Source: Pontederia crassipes (taxonomy: Eukaryota > Streptophyta > Magnoliopsida > Commelinales > Pontederiaceae). From it: DNA of 64,000 nucleotides. The position numbers were made by a program, and so were the translations under genes. The stretch spans positions 7,750,001 to 7,814,000 of the forward strand of contig JAUKPH010000018.1 of the NCBI GenBank assembly GCA_030549335.1. The letters run 5' to 3'. This document shows, piece by piece, positions 12,253 to 24,889 of this stretch; the stretch's first letter is position 1, and each line of letters starts with the position of its first letter. The notes beneath the pieces are model-generated. The model was given only the letters and a program-made list of their open reading frames with translations. It ran no database searches and had not been told where the DNA came from.

Positions 12253-15200
12253 ATGCAGGGCGCCCCTCTTGCGGAGGCCATCTCCGAGTGGTTCCACAAG
12301 GAGATGGGCTGCTCCTCGCCGCCGTTGGCGGCCGACCAACTCCGCAAGATCTGCCGCGGTAACATGGTTCCCGTCTGGAGCTTCCTCCTACGAAGGGTCC
12401 GCTCCGAGCGCACGGCGGGGACAGTGCGGCGGAACATGCTGGTCCATGGCGTGGAGCCAGCGGCCGACGCCAGCGCGGCGGGGAGGCGGAGGGAGAGGGA
12501 GAAGGGCAGAGCGGGGCTCGAGGAAGGGTCGACGCTGGAGGCGAGGGAGATTGCCATACGAGAGAGGAGCATGGCGGAGGAGGAGACCGAGAGGCTGCGG
12601 AACGTTGTGAAGCGGCAGCGGAAGGAACTCCGGGCGCGAATGGAGGAGGTCGCGAAGGAGGAGTCGGAGCGGAAAAAGATGCTTCACGAGAGGTCTGATG
12701 CTAGGTAATGAGAGAAAAAAAAGCTCGTACTGCAACCATATCAATGGTTTTGTGGATAGTTAGAACTAAAAAAAATGCTCCTTCTCATCTTTCCATCGCA
12801 ATGAGTTTGGATTTAGCAATAAGAATAGGTCAAACATAATACTTCATCGATTTGATAATGGCAAAACGCAACACATTTCAGTGCAGTTGAAAGATGTTGG
12901 TCAATCGATAAGCTTAAATTTACAGACTGTTTGGATGAAGCCTCATTAGTGAAAAGCTCCAATGACATACTGTTTATTCAGACTTATACTTACTGGAGGA
13001 AGTTTAAATTTCAGTACATATTTCAAGCAATTGTAGAACTCCGCCTATATTTTATAGCCGGTCCCAAGCCCGGATAAAAGAGGAGGGTTGTGTTAGGCCC
13101 CGACAGCCAGCATAAAATCCTGTCGAATCTTATGAACATGGATCAACGTCGTATGATCCAGATCCATGTAGCCGACCCCACCTAGTGGGATAAGGCTTTG
13201 TTGTTGTTGTTGTATTTCAAGCAATTGTAGATTTCCTAATCCTGTTTTAACAGACATTTAAATTGACGCTTGTTCCACTATGATAGGTACATTTATGTGG
13301 ATTTGGTTGATAATTTGTATGAATACGAACATCATCATGCTTCCTTTATTGCTGCCAGCTTTTCTCGTACTTAGAGAAATAAATTCATTCTCATTACTGA
13401 TTTGATGACTTCGCTTCTTTTGTAGTTTATTTTTTTGTTTTGTGTTTTTACGTACTAGGCACAAACAGGTGATGCTGGAGGCATTTGATCAACAGTGTGA
13501 TGAAGCAGTCAAGATATTTGCCGAGTACCAAAGGCGTCTTCATCAGTTTGTTGATCAAGCAAGGGTCGTAAGGAGGTTGACAACTGGTAGCGATGTGGTT
13601 GATGACCTTCATGGTCAAGAGGAAAAGGAATCTGTATACTCAACTGTTAAGGTCAATAAATCCTGTGATGATGTAATTCTCATAGAGACTTCAAGAGAAA
13701 GAAATACCAGACAAGCATGTGAAAGTCTTGCTGCACATATGATGGAAAAGATCACTAGTACTTTTCCAGCATTTGAAGGAAATGGCATCAGCTTAAATTC
13801 TCAGATAGACGCTGCCAAATTGGGTATTGATTTAGATGCTGAAGTGCCTCAAGATGTTAAATCCATCATAATGGAAGCACTGAAAAATCCTTCCCTTCTA
13901 CTTCAGTCAATTACCATGTATACGTCACATGTTAATGCCGTGATTCGTAGAGAAACTGAAAAGATTGACATCAGAGCTGATGCGGAACTCTTAAGGTATA
14001 TCATTACTGAAGATTTAGCTTTCAATGATATGTTTACTTCTGTTTGTGTTAAAGAATCATATATGATGTCTGGTTTGGTACAATGACTGTCCTCATGTTG
14101 GTTTAATGTTTCCTCCAATTGAACCGACTCCTTCCCGTGCGAAAGCACAACCTCTTCAGAATTTGCAATTGGTTGTATCCAAAATTCTTTGTCCAAAAAA
14201 GTTGTCATCATTGTGTTAAATTATTAAGCTTCCCCAGTTTATAGAAATGCAAAATGAATAAAGATGTGATGGCTACTCCCAACTCAACTCAACATATGTT
14301 GTGCACACAAACTTGATGGGATCAACTATTTAGATTTTTTCCATTACTTCCTATCCTGTGCTGAACACATGAACTTGTTAATAACTTCAAGATAAATCAG
14401 GATTTTATTTTTCTTTAATTATTGGTTGTCATCTCTTCTTAGTGCATTTCAAGTTTCATCACCATCATTATGTTTATCCACTGGTCCACGTCATGAAATC
14501 TTCTTGGTTACAAGTATTTGCTTTTTTCTATTAGATACAAGTATGAGAATGATAGAGTAACCGATGCTGCTTCTCCTGATGCAAACTCGCCCCTGCCTTA
14601 TCAAGTGTATGGTAATGGTAAGAGTGGGACAGATCTTGCCGCTAAAGGAACTTATGATCAACTTCTTGAAAGACAGGTATTCTTTCCTTTAGTTTCCCAA
14701 CAATCACCAAATTGGTTTGTTGATGTACTTCTTGCATTGGGCAATTTTGGTGACCTGTTATATTTTCATGACCGTGTTACAATCAAACCCTACTTGTACA
14801 TGGCATGTTAAATCTTTAAAAATGCACCATTAAAACATATTTTGTCTTAACGATACAGTTTCTTATACGATTTTTTTCCCAGTAAACTAACACTAAATGT
14901 ACTAATATTGACTGAACAAGAAGAGAATTGCTGTTCAAAATTATTAATAAAATAAAGTAGGAGAATAAGGAAAAGAGAGGGAAAACTATCAGCAAACTTT
15001 TGTTATGAAAATGTAGATTAGTCTTGATCTCTGAAGAAGCTTAATACTATGTCTCTAAGGTACATAGATTACTAGGCTGACTCTAAGGTAAATACTAGTC
15101 TTTTCTCTAAGGTACAAAATTATTAAAAAAAAATGTCTCTAAGGTACCGTTTATTTTACACAAAATACATTTAAGAGAAAAGATGACTTCTAGTAAATTA

Positions 15201-18200
15201 GATTACTTTCCTCTAATTGGTTTTCAAATTGTGATATGCATATATATCTACTTATGTTGTTAAAGAAAATCTTCCTCAGATCAAAGGATTTGATCAAAAG
15301 GAATCTAAACATGAGATGCTTTCAACATTATTGCTGGCTTCCTGTGACATTAATATGTTAACACAGATCTTTTCGTTTGCAGAAGGCACATGTACAACAG
15401 TTTGTGGCTACGGAAGATGCTCTAAACAAGGCTGCTGAAGCTAAAGCTTTATGGCAAAAGCTTTTACAACGGTTACAAGGTAGCAATGACATGGTTTCAC
15501 TGCAAACGCTTCCCGCTGGAGGAACATCTCAAAGTATTAGCAACAATAGACATTTTAGGGTAATAATGCTACAATCTTGTTATATTTTGAATATATGCAT
15601 ATAAATCCATCAATAAGCTTCCATCGTTATATATTTGGTCCAATTTTGTCTTATAATTACTTGTATCCTGGTTTACAAATGTTTAGACATATGTAGGATC
15701 CCAATAAATTTCCTTTTTCTGAGAGAAAACAGTTATATTTTTGAATTACTGTTGTCATGTATGCTTACTTTGAATCTGGCCTCACACATTAATTGGTTCT
15801 AATACTGAGTCCTTGAACTGTTGCAAAGGTACTGTAGTGGAGTGGAGGAAACAAATATTAAAATGAGCAATCACATTTCATGGTTACCTTGTGTAATGGC
15901 TTTTAAATTATGTTTGAAAATTGATGGCTCTGTTATTCACCGAAAAAAGGGTTGATGGCTTTGTTTCTTTGTTGACTGGCTGTTTGTTTGAGGACCAGCT
16001 CACTGATTTCTGTTGCTTCTTTTTCATTTTTTTTTTCATTTGTCTTTGTGTGGTTTCCTTGTGGATGCACTCATGCTGCATAATAGCTTGTATAACCCTC
16101 TGGAAAAGCCTGTATAATATATGAGCACCTTGTTTTTCTTTCAATTTCCTACCATGTCCCTTTCTCTTATTTGCAGTTGGAAGTCTTCGCTAAGGAAAGA
16201 GAGGTGTCTGGATTGCGAGCTAGTGTGAACACACTGACATCTGAAGTGAAACGCTTAAACAAGCTGTGTGTGGAATGGAGAGAAGCAGAAGATTCATTGA
16301 AGAAAAAGTGGAAAAAAATTGAGGAATTTGATGCTCGCAGATCCGAACTGGAAGTTATTTATACTGCATTACTCAGAGCCAACATGGTTAGAAAACCTTT
16401 TATATGGTCATCTGGACTTCGCTCATCCCATCTCTGTCTTATTCTCTTTTTCTTTCTTACAAGGAGCTTTAAAATACAAATGATTGTCAGTTGAATTCCC
16501 TAGTGGTCTATGCCCAAGTCGCATGTACTTGTATAAAACTTCGTAAGAAGCATGCCTTCACATATGACTATTTTTTTGTAGATCTTGGTTCTTGGGTTTT
16601 ATTATTACTGGATTTGCATTCTCCTTATTCATATATGATTTTGAGTCCTATTATGTAAATGGATTTCTGTAGCACCTTAACTATGTGTCTTTCTAATTCT
16701 TCTAGTCGAGAGGGAAATCTTTCTTTGGTATAGCATGCAGAGCATGCATATGATCAATCCGTAGTTAAGCATTAAGAATTTAAGCATACATGTTCTTTGT
16801 TGATAGTAAAAACAACCTAAATTGGTGTAGTGATTTCTTATTGATCTCTGCATTTCAGGATGCATCAGCATTTTGGGATCAGCAACCATTAAGTTCTCGA
16901 GAGCATGCGGCTCGGACAATAATCCCAGCATGCACCTCTGTGGTGAGCATTTCAAACAGTTCGAAAGATCTGATAGAGAAAGAACTAGCTGCCTTCTACC
17001 AAAGCTTGGAAAATAGTCTATACATGTTGCCAGCTACTCCTCAGGTTGGTCATATTATGCAGTCATATTATAAATTATGCAGTGAGATAACTGCATTGTA
17101 TTTGCAGATTGTTATGCACCTGCCAGTTTTGAAACCTAACATCACAATATTTGTTGTGCTCGACCAGGTTCTTTTCGAGTTCATGGATGTTTCTGGTGCG
17201 ACAGGTCCGGAAGCACTTGCAATTGCAGAGAAAAATGCCACTATAATGACAGCTAGATCTGGTGCTAGGGATCCATCTGCAATTCCTTCCATTTGCCGTA
17301 TTTCTGCTGCTCTTCAATATCGTTCCGGTTAGATTCTTCTCCAAAAGAAATCGTTCTGGTTAGATTTTGTTACTTCTACTTAGAAGCATCTCAAAATATT
17401 GTATATTAACGAAATAACATGATACAGAAGGTAGTAATTTAAAAAAAAAAAAAAATATATATATATATATCAAGGAGCCCTTTCAACAGAAAGGTTTAGA
17501 TAGAATTTTGAGCTTGCTCTTTATTCAACAAATTTTATGTACTATCATTTTTTTCAGAAGGTTCAGATGCTGGCTTGACCTCTGTATTGGAGTCACTGGA
17601 CTTCTGTTTAAAGCTCCAAGGTTCTGAAGCTAGTATATTAGATGATTTATCCAAGGCAATCAATCTAGTTCACACCAGGCGGAATCTTGTTGAAAACAAC
17701 CGTGTTTTACTGAACCATGCACACCGTGTACAACAAGAATATGAAAGGTAAAGCTGAGTTTATAATTATTTGGTATTGATAATTGATAATTATGTGATAT
17801 CCACATGTATGTACATAATATGCAGATGTGTACACTTTAAAAAAAAATGCAGATGTGTTTACTATTGTTGAACCTTGATGAAACACATTCTATACCTAAA
17901 TGATTTTAAACTTATTATAAGTTTACGATCTACGTGTTTTTTGTTCGTTTTTTGGTCAAGATGCGGATTGTTCAAGACTTCTGGTTTGAGAGAAAAAAGT
18001 ATTCCTTTTAAGTTCCTTGAATCTGAATTGTTTTTGTTTGTGTTCTCGTATGAGAAATAATTAAACATGTGAACTTAGAAAGGAAATGATCATGCGGTAG
18101 TGTCTCTGAAGGCTGTCTGCTGATTGTTCTTGTTTGCTATTTGGTTAACAGCAGTGGTTTACCATAAGATCACATTTACATAAGTTTTACATGAGTTGGT

Positions 18201-18643
18201 TGACTTTGACTCAGCATATTTCACTTCATGGTTTATACACGGAGGAAAAACGTTTGAAGAAAAACCAAAATAATTTGACATGTATCTGCAGGATGGCTAA
18301 TTATTGCATGAAGGTGGCTGGGGAACAAGAGAAAGTTGTGGCAGAAAGATGGTTGCCAGAACTTAGGAATGCCATCTTGGATGCCCAAAGATGCGTAGGG
18401 GACTGTCAACGTGTTAGAGGCTTGGTAGGAGACAATTTCCCTTTGACATAACCTATACTTTCAATGTTCCCAGTACATCAGTTTGTCAATGACCAAATGT
18501 TACATCCCCAGGTGGACGAATGGTGGGAGCAACCAGCAGCAACGACTGTTGACTGGATTACGGTTGACGGCCAAAGCCTTGGTGCATGGCTCAACTTGGT
18601 AAAGCAACTCCAGCTCGCATTCTACGACCAGGAGCTTCTGTAG
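12253..18643 (+). CDS. AUG5: AUGMIN subunit 5 (HAUS5-like)
   Basis: Augmin recruits gamma-tubulin complexes to existing microtubules for branched nucleation in spindle, phragmoplast and cortical arrays. I assemble ten coding exons with GT-AG introns: 12253-12704, 13459-13995, 14535-14676, 15383-15559, 16177-16386, 16859-17044, 17168-17327, 17558-17747, 18292-18424 and 18512-18643 (stop TAG). They join in frame to 772 residues, close to the roughly 800 of the Arabidopsis protein. Recognisable family segments include [13 protein letters not shown] '[11 protein letters not shown]' near residue 36, 'RHKQVMLEA', '[18 protein letters not shown]', '[10 protein letters not shown]', '[18 protein letters not shown]' and the C-terminal 'DEWWEQPA' with '[10 protein letters not shown]'. 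Long stretches are predicted coiled coil. I chose the start at MQGAPL because plant homologues begin MQ; an upstream in-frame ATG at 12154 would add 33 residues. Intron 1 contains a SINE, and intron 6 is stop-free. Confidence 0.93.
13038..13212 (+). mobile_element. Au-type SINE in AUG5 intron 1
   Basis: The 175-bp insert ends in GGGATAAGGCTTTG followed by a TTG-repeat tail, the signature of plant Au SINEs. The inner words CCGGTCCCAAGCCCGGAT and GTAGCCGACCCCACC also fit. A 19-bp target duplication (13019-13037 and 13213-13231, starting TATTTCAAGC) flanks it exactly, so it is a complete, fairly young insertion in the sense orientation. Confidence 0.85.
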
Positions 18644-19500
<857 letters not shown>

Positions 19501-20215
19501 AGCTTTTCAATCTCATTTGTCTTTCTCTAAAATTTTCAAGCCTTTTATTGTCAAATAATACATTGTAATCGGTCATTCATTATCATTAATTGATTAATGA
19601 TTAATCACTTAATTTTACACTCATCTTCTTATTCTCTTTTTATTTTGTAATTCATATATCAACTATAGTTACTAATTAAATATATGTTCCAATTAAGTAC
19701 TAATTATTCGACTCCTCCATTATCTTCATGATTAATTAAATTGGAGTTTATTTTTATATAGAACATGCACACATCATGAAACAAGGAAGAGATCAACGTC
19801 ACTTTTCTTTTTCCTATTAACCTTTCATTGCTTCATAGGGTACTGAATACTTTCTTGAATCTTACCTTTATATTCTTTATAATTCCACAACTCTACAATA
19901 GAGTAACAATTACTTGGGTTGCACTCATTTATTCCAGATAGTTATTTCATAACAACTTCATAAATCTCATGATTAGGATCTTTCAAGTATTGCAATTTTT
20001 GTCATCCTTTTGGATGACACTATGATAACTTGTAACTCAATATAACAAACTATGCTAATTTAATAAAAAAAATAAATCTTATCCTTTACTGCTTCATTTA
20101 GCTGATCAACTATATACTATAAAAACTATGCTTCATTTAAATGGGTGTCATTCTAGATTTTTAAATTTTTGTTGCTGGTGAAAGTATAGTGTCACTTGTT
20201 GGAACATAAATTCAA
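19501..20215. repeat. Local degenerate repeat family, copy 1
   Basis: This copy shares ordered blocks with 36764-37737, 42216-42835 plus 50022-50220, 51741-52298 and 55073-55735. The blocks are a TTTTCAA / TTAGTCATTC / ATTAATGATTAATCA zone, then TTGTAATTCATATAT, 'AACATGCACACATCATG', 'TAACTTGTAACTCAA' and 'TGCTTCATTTAAATGGGTG'. No ORF or terminal repeats. The family is not one I recognise. Confidence 0.6.
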
Positions 20216-20335
20216 AATTGGGTATAATTATACAATCATGAATTATCAAAATAGATTAAGGTCCCAATAAAATGATCTAAATATTTATGGACATATTTAT
20301 TAATATGGAATGATATGAAATAATATATGTAAAGA

Positions 20336-20380
<45 letters not shown>

Positions 20381-20454
20381 CACACCAAAAGTGTATAGAA
20401 TTTAAGGGTATATATATACACACCAAAAGGTGTATAAGTGTTCATATATAAAAA
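20216..20454. repeat. AT-rich flank with (AT)n microsatellite
   Basis: An (AT)n run of about 38 bp lies at 20339-20376. Two copies of ACACACCAAAAG.TGTAT follow at about 20380 and 20420. Positions 20450-20454 (AAAAA) are the left target duplication of the solo LTR. Confidence 0.6.
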
Positions 20455-20504
20455 TGTAACACCCCCAAAATGCACTCCACCACGTGTCCTAATACACTCC
20501 GGTG

Positions 20505-21395
20505 CAGTGGCGGAGCCAGAAAAGATTGTTAATGGGTTCACTAAAATAATAAATAATATAAATTATATGAATTTACAAAATTTTATAAAAAAATTCACTA
20601 AATTTTTTTGGATTATTTATAAGAATATTATATAATTATATATTCATATCTTTTGTGAATGGACAGTAATAAGAAAATGAATGGAAAATATATTTCAATT
20701 AAAAAGATAAAGATTTATAATATACAATATAAAATGGTTGAGATTAGCTTGAGATTTCGTATCTTTTGCTTCCATGTTAAAAAATTAAATAGAAGATAAA
20801 TAAAAAAATATGTAAAGATATTAAAAAAATAACATGTTTGATATATTTATTCTAAAAACATTTTTTAGGTTTCCATATTTTTTGCTTCAAAGTTAAATAC
20901 AAAATTAGGTCAAGATATTTTAAAAAAAATACAACATAATAAAGTGCTTGAAGTAATTATTAAAAAAATAAATATTTTTTTTAAAAAAATAAAAATACAC
21001 GTTTCCAAATAGTATGAGAATAATGTTGGACCAGAATATTTAAAGTGTTTGAAATCATTATTTTGAAAACATTTTTTAAGTTTTCATAGTTTTCCTTCCA
21101 TATTGAAAATTTAGATATAAGTATAAAAAATTATGTCAAGAGATTAAAAAAATATAACATAATAAAATGCTTGTGTAGTAATTATTCTGTAAATAGTTGT
21201 TAAAGGAAAAAAAATGGAAACACCTCCAAATAGAATGGAAAATATGATGGAGCGGAGATTCGATCGTGGGCGAAATAGCTACCATAAAGTCTCTCCAACC
21301 ACCAAACTGATAGAGAAGTTATCACATGTGCAAAACGTAACATTATTTGAGTGCCTGCACGTGCAGGCATAGGCAGGCACCTGCCTCCGCTTTTG
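20505..21395. mobile_element. hAT element, non-autonomous (891 bp)
   Basis: The ends CAGTGGCGGAGCCAG and, reverse complemented, CAAAAGCGGAGGCAG are hAT-type inverted repeats. The 8-bp target duplication CTCCGGTG is perfect (20497-20504 and 21396-21403). The interior is AT-rich without a transposase. A short inverted GTGCCTGC/GCAGGCAC zone precedes the right end. Confidence 0.85.
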
Positions 21396-21498
21396 CTCCG
21401 GTGACATCATGGGACATGACTTAAGTGTACAATATTTTAACTAAATAAGACTTTGACTGATCAACAAAATAAATATTAATTGCGGAAGGAAAACTACT

Positions 21499-21950
21499 AT
21501 CATTCGATTAAAAATATACATAATCAAAATGAGAGTGCAGAAGTCTTAATCAAATAACATAGGGAGTCCCAATAGTTTGAACATCACAGAGTTTGTATAA
21601 TTAGATACAACTCAACATAATTAGGAAAGAAAACTAAGGAGACGCGACTTCATGTGCAAAGGAATACCACGAGTTCGATTTATTGCCAATGCTGTCATCT
21701 TTTTACTGAGTCAGATTGTTAATTATCATTCGATTAAAAAGATACATAATCAAAATGAGAGTGCGGAAGTCTTAATCAAATAACATAGGGAGTCCCAATA
21801 GTTTGAACATCACAGAGTTTGTATAATTATATACAACTCAACATAATTAGGAAAGAAAACTAAGGAGACACTACTTCATGTGCAAAGGAATACCACGAGC
21901 TCGATTTGTCGCCAACGCCATCATCTTTTTATTGGATGTGACATTGAATA
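21499..21950. repeat. 226-bp tandem duplication
   Basis: Units 21499-21724 and 21725-21950 match over nearly their whole length. Both contain GAGAGTGC.GAAGTCTTAATC, 'GGGAGTCCCAATAGTTTG' and 'TCATGTGCAAAGGAATACC'. The duplication lies within the solo LTR. Confidence 0.85.
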
Positions 21951-22180
21951 TACAAGGTAGATGAACCTTCCATGAGCTATCCTAGTACATTATCATCATG
22001 CGGATATGAAATAGATGATGACATCATAAAGAGAATCATATATACATAATCATAAGAGGTCATGAAGGTAATCATGTAGCATATATAATCAGAAGGATAG
22101 CATCATGAAGGTAATCTTCCCCTCTAAAGAGGAATATTGCAATGACCTGAGGTGGATCAAGAAGGTTTGATTGAATAGTT

Positions 22181-23851
22181 TCATACATTAAATTTGTAAT
22201 AAATAAATTTGCTAGCAAGTGTACTGGTTGTATCAAGTAATAGAGTAGCGAGTAGAGTGTCGAACCTACGAGAAACTAGTTAAATCTAATTTATTTCAAT
22301 AATCCACTAAGAGAAAAAAATGGTGTTGTGATATGAAGATAGAAAATAAATGGGTAGAAAATTAATAAAAAATAAAATAAATTGATGTTGAGCCTAAGGA
22401 TTATGGATGATTAAAGTTAAGATTAACTAGAATGAACAACTACGAATATTGAATTATAACAATGATGAACATATTTAGTTTTTAAGACGGATTAGAATTA
22501 CTTAAGATAATGACCTCTACGCTGAGGAAATCAAACTATCTTAACTCTTATAAGATTTAGGATCACAAACGCTGAGTTAATCTTCAGTTAAGAAAGATAT
22601 TAAGATGCATTAAGTTGGATATCCTAAACTAATAATCATCCACGCTGGGTATAAATTAATAGACTGCACAAAATGTAGCACAAATGATGAGTTACTAGTT
22701 TCGTGTTATGATTGCTTCAACTATCAAGTTAAAGAACGATTTACTAAAAATTATGAAATCCTAAAATAACCACTCCAGATATGTTTTGTAGTCTTATATT
22801 AGAATATAATAATCTTAGTAAAAATCATTAAGAACAACAATCATAATCTAAAGAAACCGAAATAATTATATTAATCCAAATCTAACAACCAAGTTCATGC
22901 AATTTTCTCAATAAAATAAAAATCTCTATTACATGAAAGATAAAACTAACAAAATCTGAGTAAAGAGCATTCAAACAATAGGTAGAAGACATAATTCTTC
23001 GCCTTCGATGATCTTTGGATTGCTATAGAGTACAATGTGCTGAGTTGCTCAGCAATTTCTCCTAAATAAACACTAAAAAACTTTTAAATTCGTCATTCGC
23101 AATGTAGCACAGCTTCCAAGTCTCAAGCACTCCAAGCAACCCAAACACACATTTTTTTGTCTCCTAGGGCCTCTATTTATAATTCTAAGTGTCCCAAGGG
23201 TTTTGGTAAAATCTCAGTTTGATTGAGTCTTTTTATATCAAAACAATAAAAATTCGGAATAAACTTTGATTAGACTTTTAAACTATCCAAAACTTCTTCA
23301 AATATGAGTAAATATATTTCTTGGAACTTAGGATAAAATTTAGAATTGATCTACAATTGAAATCTCCCAAAAAAGTCAAAGAAATCTCGAAATCAGTCTT
23401 TGTAATGTCCCATAAGAGCTTCGTAATGGTTTGAATATGACTTTTCACGGCCCGTAACACTGATTTCACGGCCTTTACAATGTCCAAATTGGAGTAAAAG
23501 TTGTGTTTTCACGGCCCGCAACATTCTAGCCACAACCCGTAACTCGGACAAGTTTCTGGATGAATCTAGGTATTTAACGGGCCGTTATAGCTGTTTCACG
23601 CCCCTTGCCAACTCCACAATTTTTCACATTTTGGTTTCGTTTTAACTCCGATTTGAGTTCGATTTTCTCCGATGGCTTCGTAGTTCAATTTTCTTCTTTT
23701 TTCTGCAATAAAACAAAGAATTTGTGTAGATTTCTGTTTTTATAAAATTAAAGCCAATAAGGCCATAAAAACATTGATGCATGCTATATGAAAATCAATC
23801 GAAATGTGATTAAATGCAGGGCTAATTATGTATTATATTTTGTATGCATCA
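22181..23851 (-). repeat. 3' LTR of Athila-like element (1671 bp)
   Basis: On the minus strand the LTR runs TGATGCATAC to GTATGA, the last dinucleotide being a decayed CA. The minus-strand TATA-like box is at 23174-23181. Motifs of the form CACGGCCCGTAAC cluster at about 23445-23600. Confidence 0.8.
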
Positions 23852-23866
23852 AACTCCCCCAAGCTT
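23852..23866 (-). other. Polypurine tract of Athila-like element
   Basis: On the minus strand AAGCTTGGGGGAGTT directly precedes the 3' LTR. It matches the tract at 2793-2807. Confidence 0.7.
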
Positions 23867-24244
23867 AGATACTTATCCTCAAGCAATGTTCAAAGCAAAG
23901 CTCCAACCAAAATGATTAAACATCATTTCCACCATGTCACTCAACTACTTTTCTTAGCACTAAGTTTTATACATTTATCGCCTAAGTGTCTCACCACTTT
24001 CCTTAGTAACTCAACTTTGTGAAATTTCTGAATGAAATACATTTTTAAACTCCTCCAAATTCAATTACGAATAATAAGAAAATAATTCTTGAAAATAAAA
24101 ATATGAATGTTGAATACAGAAGTGTAACATGAGCTTTTATTCATTTATTGCTATTATATTTCTTTACTTAGAAACTTTTCATCATCATTCATGTTTTTTC
24201 TTCTTTTTCTTTTCACCATTTTTTTCGGTACTCATGTGCTTCTC

Positions 24245-24360
24245 CATATTGCGCAAGGTGGTCCATCTAACGGGCTTTCGACCGATGGCTCAGGGCAGTT
24301 GCCCTTAGATCGCCAGGCAAGAATTTCCTACGTATCTAATCACTTGAACGCACCAAGATT
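24245..24360 (-). other. Conserved non-coding block of Athila-like elements, second copy
   Basis: The reverse complement carries TAAGGGCAACTGCCCTGAG and TTAGATGGACCACC. Its position, between the two purine tracts, equals that of 2400-2520 in the first element. Confidence 0.5.
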
Positions 24361-24889
24361 TCAGATAATACATTTTTGTACCTTCTCATACTTTTTGGAG
24401 CTCCATTAGCCTTCTTTTATATATGATGACAATTTTACATGTATTCATTTGTTAGTAAGCTCAGCTACACTTGAATGTTCGATAGGGATATAATCATTAT
24501 CATGGTAATATACATAATACAAAAATAAGAGCAAGAACATGACTTGTCATCAAACATCCATAATTCCACTAAGCAATTTTCTTCAAACCATTTACCCAAC
24601 ATGAAGGCGATAAATGATAAAATAATAATGCTTCAAATTTTGTTAATTAATGAGATGTCCTTGAATAATGCTTGAAAAACAAGTAAATACTATGACATAA
24701 GAAAATAAGATGTAATTTTCAATTATGCAAAAAAAAATTCTAATTTTTTTTAAAGGAGATGCAAGCAAATATGAAACTAAAACATGAAGAGAATGTATGC
24801 TTGCATTGCAATATAGAATGATATATGTGATGCATGAAATTGCAAACTCCCCCAAACTTGAACTCAACATTGTCCTAGTGTTGAAAATC

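Noticed and set aside
12064..12744. Minus-strand ORFs of 91-135 codons
   Set aside because: They are shadows of AUG5 exon 1 in GC-rich sequence, and the plus-strand frame has clear family similarity.
14275..14350. Second SINE-like segment in AUG5 intron 2 (AACTCAACTCAAC and GATGGGATCAACTA words)
   Set aside because: The words resemble Au SINE fragments, but no tail or target duplication could be seen.
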